From JAHEEL01 sp963785245 (GTDB taxonomy: Bacteria; Actinomycetota; Acidimicrobiia; Spongiisociales; UBA5794), in contig CAWAUO010000006.1 of the NCBI GenBank assembly GCA_963785245.1, positions 124,001-188,000 of the forward strand: a stretch of 64,000 nt of DNA, given 5' to 3'. Numbering within the stretch: position 1 is the stretch's first letter; each line of letters begins with the position of its first letter. The notes beneath the pieces were generated by a model. The model saw nothing but the letters and a program-made list of their open reading frames with translations, did no database searches and was not told the DNA's origin. The position numbers were made by a program, and so were the translations under genes. This document shows, one piece after another, positions 48,163 to 55,997 of the stretch.

Positions 48163-49433
48163 CAACCCACCTTGAAGGTTGCCCATCCGGCGAACCGGGC
48201 ATCGTCACCGAGGTCAGCTTCGATACGGAGCAGTTCGTTGTACTTCGCCGTCCGCTCACCGCGAGCCGGCGCACCGGTCTTGATCTGTCCAGCGTTGGTG
48301 GCGACGGCGAGGTGAGCGATGTACGCGTCCTCGGTGTCACCGGAGCGGTGGCTCACCATCCGCGCGTACTGATTGACGGCGGCGGTGCTCATTGTGTGAA
48401 GCGTCTCGGAGAGGGAACCGATCTGGTTGACCTTGATGAGGATCGCGTTGGCGACATCCATCTCGATTGCTTTGACGAGGAACTCCTCGTTGGTAACGAG
48501 AAGGTCATCTCCAACCAGTTGGGTCCTGTGCCCAAGGCGCTCGGTCAGCAGCTTCCAACCGGCCCAGTCCCCTTCATCGAGCCCGTCCTCGATCGAAACG
48601 ATCGGGTAGCGGTCGACGAGGCCGACGAGGTGATCCACCAACTCCTCCGGCGTGAGTTTCGCTCCGGAGAGCTGGTAGAGACCATCTTCGTAGAGTTCGC
48701 TTGCGGCAACGTCGAGGGCGATGGCGATCTCTTCGCCCGGCCGGTAGCCGGCGAGCTCGATCGCCTCGATGATGATGTCGAGCACCGCGTCATCGTTCGG
48801 AAGGTCGGGAGCGAACCCGCCTTCGTCACCGACGTTCGTGGGGAGCCCGCGCCCGGCAAGAACCTTCTTGAGGGCGTGGTACGTCTCGACGCCGGCTCGC
48901 AGGGCTTCGCCATACGACGGAAGCCCACCGGGGACAAGCATGAATTCCTGAACATCGACTGAGTTCGCGGCGTGGGCACCACCATTGAGCACGTTGAAGC
49001 ACGGCGTCGGGAGGATACGACCATCGGTCCCGCCGAGATAGCGGTAGAGCGGCAGGTCGACAGCCTCGGCGGCAGCGCGAGAGACAGCGAGTGAGACCGC
49101 AAGGATGGCATTGGCACCGAGGTTGGCCTTGTTGGGGGTGCCATCGAGGTCGATCATGATGCGATCGATGTGCTCCTGGCGTGTCGCATCGATGCCATAG
49201 AGGGCAGGAGCGATCTTCTCGTTGACGTTGGCGACGGCCGTCAGCGCGCCCTTGCCGTCGTAGCGGTCTCCGCCATCACGCAATTCGACGGCTTCGGCAG
49301 CTCCGGTCGACGCTCCGGAGGGGACAATCGCCCAACCGGATGCGCCACCCGACAGGGTGACCTCGGCCTCCACGGTCGGGGTTCCGCGGGAGTCAAGGAC
49401 TTCGCGCGCGGTGATGGTCTCAATGAGGGTCAT
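48162..49433 (-). CDS. eno: Enolase
   Basis: A 423-residue glycolytic enzyme converting 2-phosphoglycerate to phosphoenolpyruvate. Diagnostic segments: AREVLDSRGTPTVEAEV near residues 9-25, VPSGASTGAAEAVELRDG, the metal ligands in ALDVAASELY, SIEDGLDEGDW and VGDDLLVTN, the catalytic Lys in ILIKVNQIGSLSETL, and SHRSGDTEDAYIA. The ATG at 49433 is preceded by AAAGGAA and overlaps the mazG stop by ATGA; the longer open frame is within mazG. Confidence 0.98.
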   Translation of the reverse strand: MTLIETITAREVLDSRGTPTVEAEVTLSGGASGWAIVPSGASTGAAEAVELRDGGDRYDGKGALTAVANVNEKIAPALYGIDATRQEHIDRIMIDLDGTPNKANLGANAILAVSLAVSRAAAEAVDLPLYRYLGGTDGRILPTPCFNVLNGGAHAANSVDVQEFMLVPGGLPSYGEALRAGVETYHALKKVLAGRGLPTNVGDEGGFAPDLPNDDAVLDIIIEAIELAGYRPGEEIAIALDVAASELYEDGLYQLSGAKLTPEELVDHLVGLVDRYPIVSIEDGLDEGDWAGWKLLTERLGHRTQLVGDDLLVTNEEFLVKAIEMDVANAILIKVNQIGSLSETLHTMSTAAVNQYARMVSHRSGDTEDAYIAHLAVATNAGQIKTGAPARGERTAKYNELLRIEADLGDDARFAGWATFKVG

Positions 49434-50938
49434 TGGTTGTTCCTTTCGGGGGTGAGCGTAAACGACGATCCGGTTTGGTTCGTGGATACTACGGTCTTTG
49501 CGATCTCCCACAGACGATCGAGTTCGGCGAGATCGCAGTCGCGGAGACGGACGTTCTCGTCCACAGCGAGCTGTTCGACCACGCGGAATCGCTCCACGAA
49601 CGTGTCGTTGGCGCGGGCAAGCGCGATCTCCGGGTCGACGTCGAGATGACGGGCGAGGTTGACCGCGGCAAACAAGAGGTCGCCGAGTTCTCCGGTGGCA
49701 CGATCCCGGTCGGTGCGCACCTCGCGGAGTTCCCCCAGTTCCTCTTCGACCTTCGCGAAGACGGGTTCGTCGCTCGGCCAGTCGAACCCAACCGACGCGA
49801 CCCGTCGCTGAATCTTGTCGGCTCGAGCGATTCCCGGCAATGCAGTCGGGATATCGTCCATCAGCGACTCACGTTGCTTCTCCGCGTTCTTGAGCTCTTC
49901 CCAGTTTGCGAGAACCTCGCCGACCTCGTCTGCGACAACGTCCCCGAACACGTGCGGGTGGCGATGCACGATCTTGCGTCGGATCCCCTCGGCTACCTCG
50001 TCGACGTCGAACGCCCCGGCCTCGGCTGCAAGGGTGGCGTGGAACACGATTTGGAGCAGCAGGTCGCCGAGTTCTTCCTCCAGGACCGCGTACGCGCCGA
50101 GATCGTCCTCGCCCGAGGGTGCGTCGACCGACAGCGCTCCGATCGCGTCGACCGTCTCATAGGTCTCCTCGATGAGGTGGCTCACCAGGGTGTGGTGGGT
50201 CTGCTTGGCGTCCCACGGGCATTTGGCCCGCAGCACGCGACTGGTGGAGATCAGCCCGAGCCAGCCAACCTGTGCAGCAGGCACGAACAGTGTCGACCGC
50301 GGCCCGGTGGCGGCTCGCGACAGATCCGCGATGGTCGTTTCAATGGCGGCCTCGTCTTCGTCACCGATGCGATCGAGCAACACGACGTCGGCTGAGTCCG
50401 GCAGCGTGCGGCCGAGGGCCAGCGCAACCTCTCCTGCGACAAACGGGGAGTCGATCTGGGTAATGAACGATGGAAGATGGAGCGGCAGCGGATCTGGCAG
50501 ATTCCTGGCGTCGAGGATCTGGAGACCATCGGCGATCGGATCGATTCCGACGGTTGCACAGGCCGCGTCGATGAACGACTCGCCGGGGATCAGGGCGCAC
50601 GGAATGCCCGCGGCCTCGGCTGCAGCCATCAGGCCGGAGACGGCACGCTCGCCCACAACGGCGCTGCCGGGAACGGCGTACACGACGGTTCCCGATCGTG
50701 ACGCCTCGACAACCCGGTCCACGATCGCGCCATAGACCCCATCGAAGTCGTCGGCGGCTTCGTAGAGGTCGTCACACGTAGCGACGGGTCGAAGCTCAGC
50801 GAGTTCTGAGGCAGCGGGGTGTTCCACGGTTCGAACGATCACATCGACCGCAGGGTCGATCAGCAGTTCAAGTTCGCGCGATCGGAGTCGATCGAGTCCG
50901 GCAGGACCGAGCCCAAGGACCGTGATGTGACCCGTCAT
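49430..50938 (-). CDS. mazG: MazG nucleotide pyrophosphohydrolase fused to a tetrapyrrole-methylase-like domain
   Basis: A 502-residue two-domain protein. Residues 1 to about 220 resemble the S-adenosylmethionine-dependent tetrapyrrole methylase fold (ITVLGLGPAGLDRLRSREL, VVYAVPGSAVVGERAV). The rest contains the MazG core twice: CPWDAKQTHHTLVSHLIEETYETVDA with EELGDLLLQIVFHA, and a second KVEEELGELREV/ELGDLLFAAVNLARHL set. This is the YabN-like architecture. MazG hydrolyses aberrant nucleoside triphosphates. The ATG at 50938 overlaps the upstream lipoprotein gene by ATGA. Confidence 0.93.
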   Translation of the reverse strand: MTGHITVLGLGPAGLDRLRSRELELLIDPAVDVIVRTVEHPAASELAELRPVATCDDLYEAADDFDGVYGAIVDRVVEASRSGTVVYAVPGSAVVGERAVSGLMAAAEAAGIPCALIPGESFIDAACATVGIDPIADGLQILDARNLPDPLPLHLPSFITQIDSPFVAGEVALALGRTLPDSADVVLLDRIGDEDEAAIETTIADLSRAATGPRSTLFVPAAQVGWLGLISTSRVLRAKCPWDAKQTHHTLVSHLIEETYETVDAIGALSVDAPSGEDDLGAYAVLEEELGDLLLQIVFHATLAAEAGAFDVDEVAEGIRRKIVHRHPHVFGDVVADEVGEVLANWEELKNAEKQRESLMDDIPTALPGIARADKIQRRVASVGFDWPSDEPVFAKVEEELGELREVRTDRDRATGELGDLLFAAVNLARHLDVDPEIALARANDTFVERFRVVEQLAVDENVRLRDCDLAELDRLWEIAKTVVSTNQTGSSFTLTPERNNQ

Positions 50939-51852
50939 CCCGCCGGCGGCGGCAGGATGCCGAAGGATTCGCCTGCCCACGTCCCGACCTGGGAAGCGAT
51001 CTCGACATCGGCGGTGCGGATCGCCTCGTTGACCCACGGAATCCAGAGGTCGCTCACTGCCGAGATGTGGAGGTAGACCATCGGGTCGGCGATCAGAGCG
51101 TCGACCGTCTCCGGTGCGGTTCGTTCATCAACGATGATGATGTGCCATCCGAACTCCGTTGGGACGGGCGCCGACACTTCACCGATTGGGAGGGTCGCCG
51201 ACACGTGCGAGAACTCCTGGACGTAGTTCCCGGCCGGGGTCGGGCACGGGAGTTGACCCCCCACGCTTCCCGGGTCCAGGGAGACTTCGGTCGCGATCGT
51301 TGCGAAATCCTCGCCGGCATCGAGGCGGGCTTTGACGGCTTCCGCTTCTTCCGATGTGGCGACGAGGATGTGGCGGGCACAGACCTCGGAAACCAACTCG
51401 GGCTGGTTCTCGAAGATGTCGGTGAGGAACGCCTCGTCATTTGCCAGTTCGGCGGCGACCGCATCGCGGATCACCAACTGTTCGGCAACCGCTTCGATCG
51501 TCGCGTCGGTGCGATCGGGATCTGCTGCAACGCTCTCGAAGATCTGGGCTTCATCCGGCTCCGGATTCTGGATCTTGGCCGAGATCACGGCCGGGTCGTC
51601 GAGGCTGGTGAGACCGAAGTCCTCCGCTGCAGCATTCTTCTGGGCTTCGACGTAGATCATGTTGGTGAGGTCGACGCGGAACGCTTCTGCGTTGTAGCCC
51701 GTGCCCTCGGCATAGCTGTGCCGTAGAACCGTCACCTCAGCCTCGTCGATGGTGGTCTCATCCACCGTTGCGACGACGGTGGTGTCGGAACAGGCGGCGG
51801 CAAGCACAGCGGCTGCCGCGGCGAGGAGCAGGGTCTTCATTGAAACGCGCAT
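50935..51852 (-). CDS. PpiC/SurA-type peptidylprolyl isomerase lipoprotein
   Basis: A 305-residue exported lipoprotein. The signal ends AVLAAAC, placing the lipidated Cys near residue 21. A SurA-like N-terminal helical region (TIDEAEVTVLRHSY onward) precedes a parvulin domain at about residues 165-255, with CARHILVATSEEAEAVKARL, PGSVGGQLPC and FGWHIIIVDER. It probably assists folding of secreted proteins. The start is uncertain between 51840, 51852 and 51861; 51852 gives a basic n-region (MRVSMK). First gene of the operon running to ppx. Confidence 0.88.
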   Translation of the reverse strand: MRVSMKTLLLAAAAAVLAAACSDTTVVATVDETTIDEAEVTVLRHSYAEGTGYNAEAFRVDLTNMIYVEAQKNAAAEDFGLTSLDDPAVISAKIQNPEPDEAQIFESVAADPDRTDATIEAVAEQLVIRDAVAAELANDEAFLTDIFENQPELVSEVCARHILVATSEEAEAVKARLDAGEDFATIATEVSLDPGSVGGQLPCPTPAGNYVQEFSHVSATLPIGEVSAPVPTEFGWHIIIVDERTAPETVDALIADPMVYLHISAVSDLWIPWVNEAIRTADVEIASQVGTWAGESFGILPPPAG

Positions 51853-51900
51853 ATCTATCACCGGCTCGGGTAGGCGCAGTCTACGGCGACCGCGAGGTCA

Positions 51901-52791
51901 TCACTGCAGGAGGTACGCGGCCCGTTCGGCGAGAACGAGCGCACCGGCGATTCCGGATGCGCTCCCGAGTTTCGGGGCGACGACGTAGTGACACGCGCCG
52001 CGCTCGAGTTCGGGAGAGTCGACGTATCCACCCAGCGCATCGAGCATCGTTCGTCGCGTCGCCTCGAGCAAGCCGGGGAGTTGCGAAACCCCGCCGCCAA
52101 GAATGATCCGCTCCGGAGACAGCGTGAGCACGAGGTCCGCCAACGCGTAGCCGAGCGGGTAGGCCGCCATCTCAACAGCGCGCGCGGTGTCCGCTCCCAG
52201 GTCCTCGGCGGGTGCGCCCCACCGTTCAGCGATGGCTGGTCCTGAGGCGAGGCCTTCGAGACAGTCCCCGTGGAAGGGGCACGATCCCGCGAAGGTGTCC
52301 TCGGGATGCCGGGGAACCCTGAGGTGGCCAATCTCGGGGTGGACGAGTCCGTGCAGCGGCTCACCTTTGTTCACCACTCCCCCACCGATACCGGTCCCGA
52401 CGGTGACATAGACGATGTGGTCGAGGCCGGCCCCGGCTCCCCAGCGACCCTCGCCGAGAGCGGCTCCGTTCACATCGGTGTCGATTCCGACGGGGATGTT
52501 GAAGGCGGACCGGAGCGGACCGACGATGTCGGCGCCCGTCCAATCGGGCTTCGGCGTGGGCCCAACCCGACCGTAGTCGGGCGACTCCTTGTCGAGCACA
52601 AGCGGCCCGAACATTGCGACTCCGATGGCGTCGAGCGGTCCCCGCCCGGTGAAGAACTCGATGGCCCGACCAAGTGTCTCGTCCGGTGTGGTCGTCGGGA
52701 ATCGGACCTCGGCGCGGAGGTTGTCGGGCGTGCTGCCGACGGCACAGACGAATTTCGTCCCGCCGCCTTCGATACTTCCGTACAGCGCCAT
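51901..52791 (-). CDS. ROK-family sugar kinase (fructokinase-like)
   Basis: A 296-residue kinase. The N-terminal phosphate loop is GSIEGGGTKFVCAVG. The ROK zinc motif reads HPEIGHLRVPRHPEDTFAG and then CPFHGDCLEGLASGPA, the form typical of bacterial ROK fructokinases. The ATP segment VTVGTGIGGGVVNKGEPLHG and DTDVNGAALGEGRWGAG are clear. It phosphorylates a hexose, probably fructose. It is the first gene of the accessory stretch and is not coupled to its neighbours; TAACCT lies six bases before the ATG. Confidence 0.92.
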   Translation of the reverse strand: MALYGSIEGGGTKFVCAVGSTPDNLRAEVRFPTTTPDETLGRAIEFFTGRGPLDAIGVAMFGPLVLDKESPDYGRVGPTPKPDWTGADIVGPLRSAFNIPVGIDTDVNGAALGEGRWGAGAGLDHIVYVTVGTGIGGGVVNKGEPLHGLVHPEIGHLRVPRHPEDTFAGSCPFHGDCLEGLASGPAIAERWGAPAEDLGADTARAVEMAAYPLGYALADLVLTLSPERIILGGGVSQLPGLLEATRRTMLDALGGYVDSPELERGACHYVVAPKLGSASGIAGALVLAERAAYLLQ

Positions 52792-52797
52792 CCGGCG

Positions 52798-52803
52798 AGG
52801 TTA
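52798..52803 (-). promoter_or_regulatory. Candidate leaderless -10 of the ROK kinase gene
   Basis: TAACCT on the minus strand, six bases before the ATG at 52791, without a ribosome-binding site. Confidence 0.5.
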
Positions 52804-52843
52804 GGCGAGTGGTCGCGGTGCCGATTCCCGACACGGCTCCCGG

Positions 52844-53950
52844 TCAGTGTTCTGGGGGTGGGTCGGTGTTGGTGGCCGAGCGGATCAGGCGTCGCTTCTG
52901 TGGCGGCGAGTCCGGGTCGATCCGGAACCCCAACTGGTGGATCGCGACATGGTGATGGAACCAGCACAGGGTCGCCAGATTGTCTGGCTCGTGGGTCCCG
53001 CCGTCGACATAGCGTCTGAGGTGATGCGGCTGGAGCCGATACCGGCTCGTACAACCATCAGCCACACACCCACCATCACGATGCGCCACAAACCGGCGAA
53101 TCGCAGCAGGGATCGCCCGAGACGCCGCCGACGTCACCACCCGACGACCCCCCGACAGACCAACGATCTGCACCGACCCAGTACACAACAACTCGTCGAG
53201 CACCGCCGGGCCGACCCGAGGCCCATACTCCGGACAGGCACCGAGTTCACCGCCCGACCCGTCAGCAGCCTCGAGATCCACCAACACCGACACCGACGAA
53301 CCACCAGACGCCTCACCGTCGCTGCTGCGTCGATCGAGGGAATCCATCGCCATCGCTACCAAACCATCAGCTCGACGCTGCCCCCTGGTGCACACCCCAC
53401 CACCCGCCACCAGCCGCATCTCGTCGCCACGCCAAGACAGGGCACGTTCGACGACCTGACCATCGACAGCCGGGAGCTGACCCGACAGACGCCACGACGA
53501 CTCATCAAGCGTCGGCTGGATCGACACAAACCGATCCACAAACACCGACCGCTCATCGCGACGCGACACCCTGCGCTGCGCCGCCGCCAACCGACCAACA
53601 CCGGGCAGGTCAAGCGACGAAGAGTCTTCAACCGTGCCACGGTCCGCACCCGCATCAACCAGACGCAGCATCGCCACCGCCCGATCGAACCCGATCTCGC
53701 CGGCAAGCAACGACCGCCCAACCCACCGATGCCGCCCAAACCGGCCCGCTGTGAACACCAGATCAGACGCCACCAGCCGCGACACATCAAACCGAGACGA
53801 CACATACTCGACTGTTGAACGACACCCCACCCCCGCTTTCTCGAACTCGTTGACGATCACCGCCTGCTTCTTGCGCAACACCGCAATCTGCGCCTCATGC
53901 GCACGGAACTCGGTGTCCATCTCATCAAACGACCAGCTAGACCACAACAT
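52844..53950 (-). CDS. DUF222/HNH endonuclease-domain protein (13E12 repeat family)
   Basis: A 368-residue protein. The N-terminal DUF222 region runs to about residue 270 (MDTEFRAHEAQIAVLRKKQA onward). The HNH domain reads HRDGGCVADGCTSRYRLQPHH, followed by GGTHEPDNLATLCWFHHHVAIH, with the histidines, Asn and the Cys residues of a zinc knuckle intact. This family is multicopy in actinobacterial genomes and often linked to mobile DNA. Coding-strand third positions are richer in G and T than in the neighbouring C-rich genes, which suggests separate ancestry. A TATGTT box lies six bases before the ATG. Confidence 0.92.
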   Translation of the reverse strand: MLWSSWSFDEMDTEFRAHEAQIAVLRKKQAVIVNEFEKAGVGCRSTVEYVSSRFDVSRLVASDLVFTAGRFGRHRWVGRSLLAGEIGFDRAVAMLRLVDAGADRGTVEDSSSLDLPGVGRLAAAQRRVSRRDERSVFVDRFVSIQPTLDESSWRLSGQLPAVDGQVVERALSWRGDEMRLVAGGGVCTRGQRRADGLVAMAMDSLDRRSSDGEASGGSSVSVLVDLEAADGSGGELGACPEYGPRVGPAVLDELLCTGSVQIVGLSGGRRVVTSAASRAIPAAIRRFVAHRDGGCVADGCTSRYRLQPHHLRRYVDGGTHEPDNLATLCWFHHHVAIHQLGFRIDPDSPPQKRRLIRSATNTDPPPEH

Positions 53951-53956
53951 GCAGAC

Positions 53957-53962
53957 AACATA
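53957..53962 (-). promoter_or_regulatory. Candidate leaderless -10 of the HNH gene
   Basis: TATGTT on the minus strand, six bases before the ATG at 53950. The spacer beyond it holds a weak hairpin TGAACC/GGTTCA at 54003-54020 and otherwise nothing recognised. Confidence 0.4.
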
Positions 53963-54108
53963 TCAAGCACCTAAGACACAAAACGGCCCTGGTGGTCTCC
54001 ACTGAACCCGGGGCGGTTCATTCCTGCATGTATGTGCCGATATGGGCGGCTCGATCTTGACAGGAAGAGGCTTGGTGATACGTTGTTGGGACGTGTCAAC
54101 GAGCGTGA

Positions 54109-54297
54109 ATGTCGACCGATACAGGCCGGACACAGTCGGGTGTAGTGATGCAGATCGTCGGTGTCGTGATGATCGTTGCGGCAGCGGTCTGGCTCTTTGT
54201 TTCGGATGAGCCGTTTCCGATGTGGCTGATTGTCGCCGGTGGCGGAGTGATGTTCCTCGGCGTGGGTGCCGCAGTACGGCGCACTGACACCGAGTAG
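54109..54297 (+). CDS. Small two-helix membrane protein
   Basis: A 62-residue protein with hydrophobic segments near residues 12-30 and 37-55 separated by a short SDEPFPM turn, and charged ends. No family recognised. There is no strong ribosome-binding site, but the composition is that of a genuine membrane protein and no competing gene overlaps it. Confidence 0.55.
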   Translation: MSTDTGRTQSGVVMQIVGVVMIVAAAVWLFVSDEPFPMWLIVAGGGVMFLGVGAAVRRTDTE

Positions 54298-54385
54298 ATC
54301 TGCTCTTGCGGAAGTAGTCCTCGACCGATCCCTCGGGCGATTACACAGCCCATAGGTACCGTTGTGGGCGGCAAGGTGGGCGGGT

Positions 54386-55000
54386 TCAGTCGGTGGGTTG
54401 GCATGGCAGGGCGAGGTACCGACCGCCGGTAACGAGGCCCTGTGCTGGATCGTGGGGTCCCTGCGCGTTGCGGAAGTTGATGGGGAGCGTCTGGTACCAC
54501 TGCACGCCCTGTCCTTCCCATACCTCGAAGTGCAGATGCGGGTTCTGTTGGGACGTTCCCGTGGTGCCGACTTCGCCGATGACCTGGCCGACGGCGATTT
54601 CGTCGCCGACGCCGACGAACACGCCGCCATGGCGCAGGTGGAGGTACGCCGCCATGGTCCCGTCGTCGTGGAGGATGAACACGCCGTTCTCATGCCCGCC
54701 GGTTGGGTCGTCATCGCGATACTCGGTTCTGATCTCGGTCACCTCTCCGGCACGGGCCGCAGCCACCTCGGTCCCGATCGGCATCGCGAAGTCGTAGGCA
54801 AATCGTCCTCGATGAGAACCTTCGGTCGAGTACGAGTTGTTGACCGCTATCGAAACACTCTCGGCATACGGCAGGCAATACGAAGACTCGCCCGGATCAC
54901 CGAACTGGCTGAACGGAAGGACCGGAAGCTGCGAACCAGATGCGGAACAACCTGACCCAGCGATGACCGCTGCCACGCACACAATGATCAGGCGTCTCAC
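54386..55000 (-). CDS. M23-family (LytM) metallopeptidase lipoprotein
   Basis: A 204-residue exported protein. The signal ends IAGSGC, with the lipidated Cys near residue 18. The peptidase site appears as SHRGRFAYDFAMPIGT (His and Asp ligands near residues 62 and 69) and NPHLHFEVW with the HxH motif near 154. It is probably a cell-wall-acting endopeptidase or a LytM-like regulator. The GTG at 55000 follows GAGGAGGTGAA, a strong ribosome-binding site. Confidence 0.9.
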   Translation of the reverse strand: MRRLIIVCVAAVIAGSGCSASGSQLPVLPFSQFGDPGESSYCLPYAESVSIAVNNSYSTEGSHRGRFAYDFAMPIGTEVAAARAGEVTEIRTEYRDDDPTGGHENGVFILHDDGTMAAYLHLRHGGVFVGVGDEIAVGQVIGEVGTTGTSQQNPHLHFEVWEGQGVQWYQTLPINFRNAQGPHDPAQGLVTGGRYLALPCQPTD

Positions 55001-55101
55001 TTCACCTCCTCATCATGCGCATCGTCACCGCCACAACGAGCAACCACCAGAGTCGAACGCCTCAACAACCACCCCGCGACCTCGCCGCCCATATTGCAGG
55101 A

Positions 55102-55253
55102 ATGGGGTATCCGCTTCGGTACAGTCGCCCCTACGGATGTGGGCCAGCGCCCCACTTTCGGCCCTGAATCGTCGGTCCTGTGGGAATCGAGCACGCTGAC
55201 GGTCTCCCGGAACGCTCGGCGCCCCACTGCTGTACCGAAGTGGATACCCCATT
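55102..55253. mobile_element. 152-bp inverted-repeat element (MITE-like)
   Basis: The outer arms at 55102-55124 and 55231-55253 are inverted copies with one mismatch; the arm core is GGGGTATCCGCTTCGGTACA against its near-complement TGTACCGAAGTGGATACCCC. The inner 106 bp carry a GTGGGC/GCCCCAC stem near 55138-55155. There is no transposase and no clear target-site duplication. The 305-bp gap between the M23 and zinc-ribbon genes contains nothing else I recognise. Confidence 0.65.
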
Positions 55254-55305
55254 GTCAGGATATGTGGGGAGGGTCACTGGGACGGGGCGATGTCGGATCT
55301 GTGTG

Positions 55306-55515
55306 CTATCCGGGGAACGGGTACCACTGGGTGTCGAACCGCATCACCTTTCGGCAGTGTGGGCAGAAGAAGACGAATCCTCGGCCGATCCCGAACGATC
55401 CGCTGGGTTTGCGCATGTAGATCTCGGGGACTTCCTCCTCGCAGTGCGGGCAGACGGGTACGAGGTCTTCGCATCTCACCACGGAACACGGCGTCGTCGC
55501 TTGTTGTGTACTCAC
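55306..55515 (-). CDS. Small zinc-ribbon protein
   Basis: A 69-residue protein with two CPHC knuckles, VCPHCEEEVPE near residues 22-25 and FFCPHCRKVMRFD near 52-55, the classic four-Cys zinc ribbon. No family recognised beyond that. The start is GTG at 55515. It lies on its own between an inverted-repeat element and a small membrane protein. Confidence 0.7.
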   Translation of the reverse strand: MSTQQATTPCSVVRCEDLVPVCPHCEEEVPEIYMRKPSGSFGIGRGFVFFCPHCRKVMRFDTQWYPFPG

Positions 55516-55631
55516 CGCGGCCTCATCAATGGCAAGCTCAAACCTTGGGTCATCGTCTCACAGTTCCACCCGGCGAGCCGCCGCATATCCAGCATCCAAG
55601 CGCATCCGCCCTAGTCGGCTGTGTGGCCGTG

Positions 55632-55823
55632 CTAGTCGTCGTGTGGGCGGTCGGCTGCGGATTGGAGGACTGTTCCGAGGACAAGACCCACACCGATGAA
55701 CGCCGGGAACAACGCGAAGGTATCGGTAGCGATCCACAACACGAATCCGATCACCACTCCGGTGACCATTCCGACGGCGAACGCCGTCACGGACGCTGAC
55801 GAGCCTTGGTCGGGCATCCTCAT
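55632..55823 (-). CDS. Small glycine-rich membrane protein
   Basis: A 63-residue protein with two hydrophobic, Gly-containing segments (FAVGMVTGVVIGFVLWIA and FPAFIGVGLVLGTVLQ). The start at 55823 is set by GGAGG five bases upstream; an in-frame ATG four codons earlier would swallow that site. No homologue recognised. Confidence 0.62.
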   Translation of the reverse strand: MRMPDQGSSASVTAFAVGMVTGVVIGFVLWIATDTFALFPAFIGVGLVLGTVLQSAADRPHDD

Positions 55824-55997
55824 GTCGACCTCCATCTGTGAGTGTCATCGATGTCGCACGACCGGGCTATGAGTCGGAGGTCACATGCGCACTATCTCGA
55901 TGAGCGAATCAGCGCGGGGCGATCTGAGGTGCGCGTCGGGGTGGTTGGGTCGATCGGCCCTGTCAACGTTGGGGGTAGTGGATACGATCGAAAGCGG

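Noticed and set aside
54003..54020. Hairpin TGAACC/GGTTCA as a terminator
   Set aside because: Six-base stem with a GC loop and no T-tract; too weak to call.
55094..55420. Plus-strand open frame of 108 codons across the inverted-repeat element
   Set aside because: It is formed by the repeat arms themselves, has no domain and overlaps the better supported zinc-ribbon gene.
55842..55997. N-terminal extension of the serine hydrolase frame
   Set aside because: The extra residues lack any domain and would put the membrane anchor far from the N terminus.
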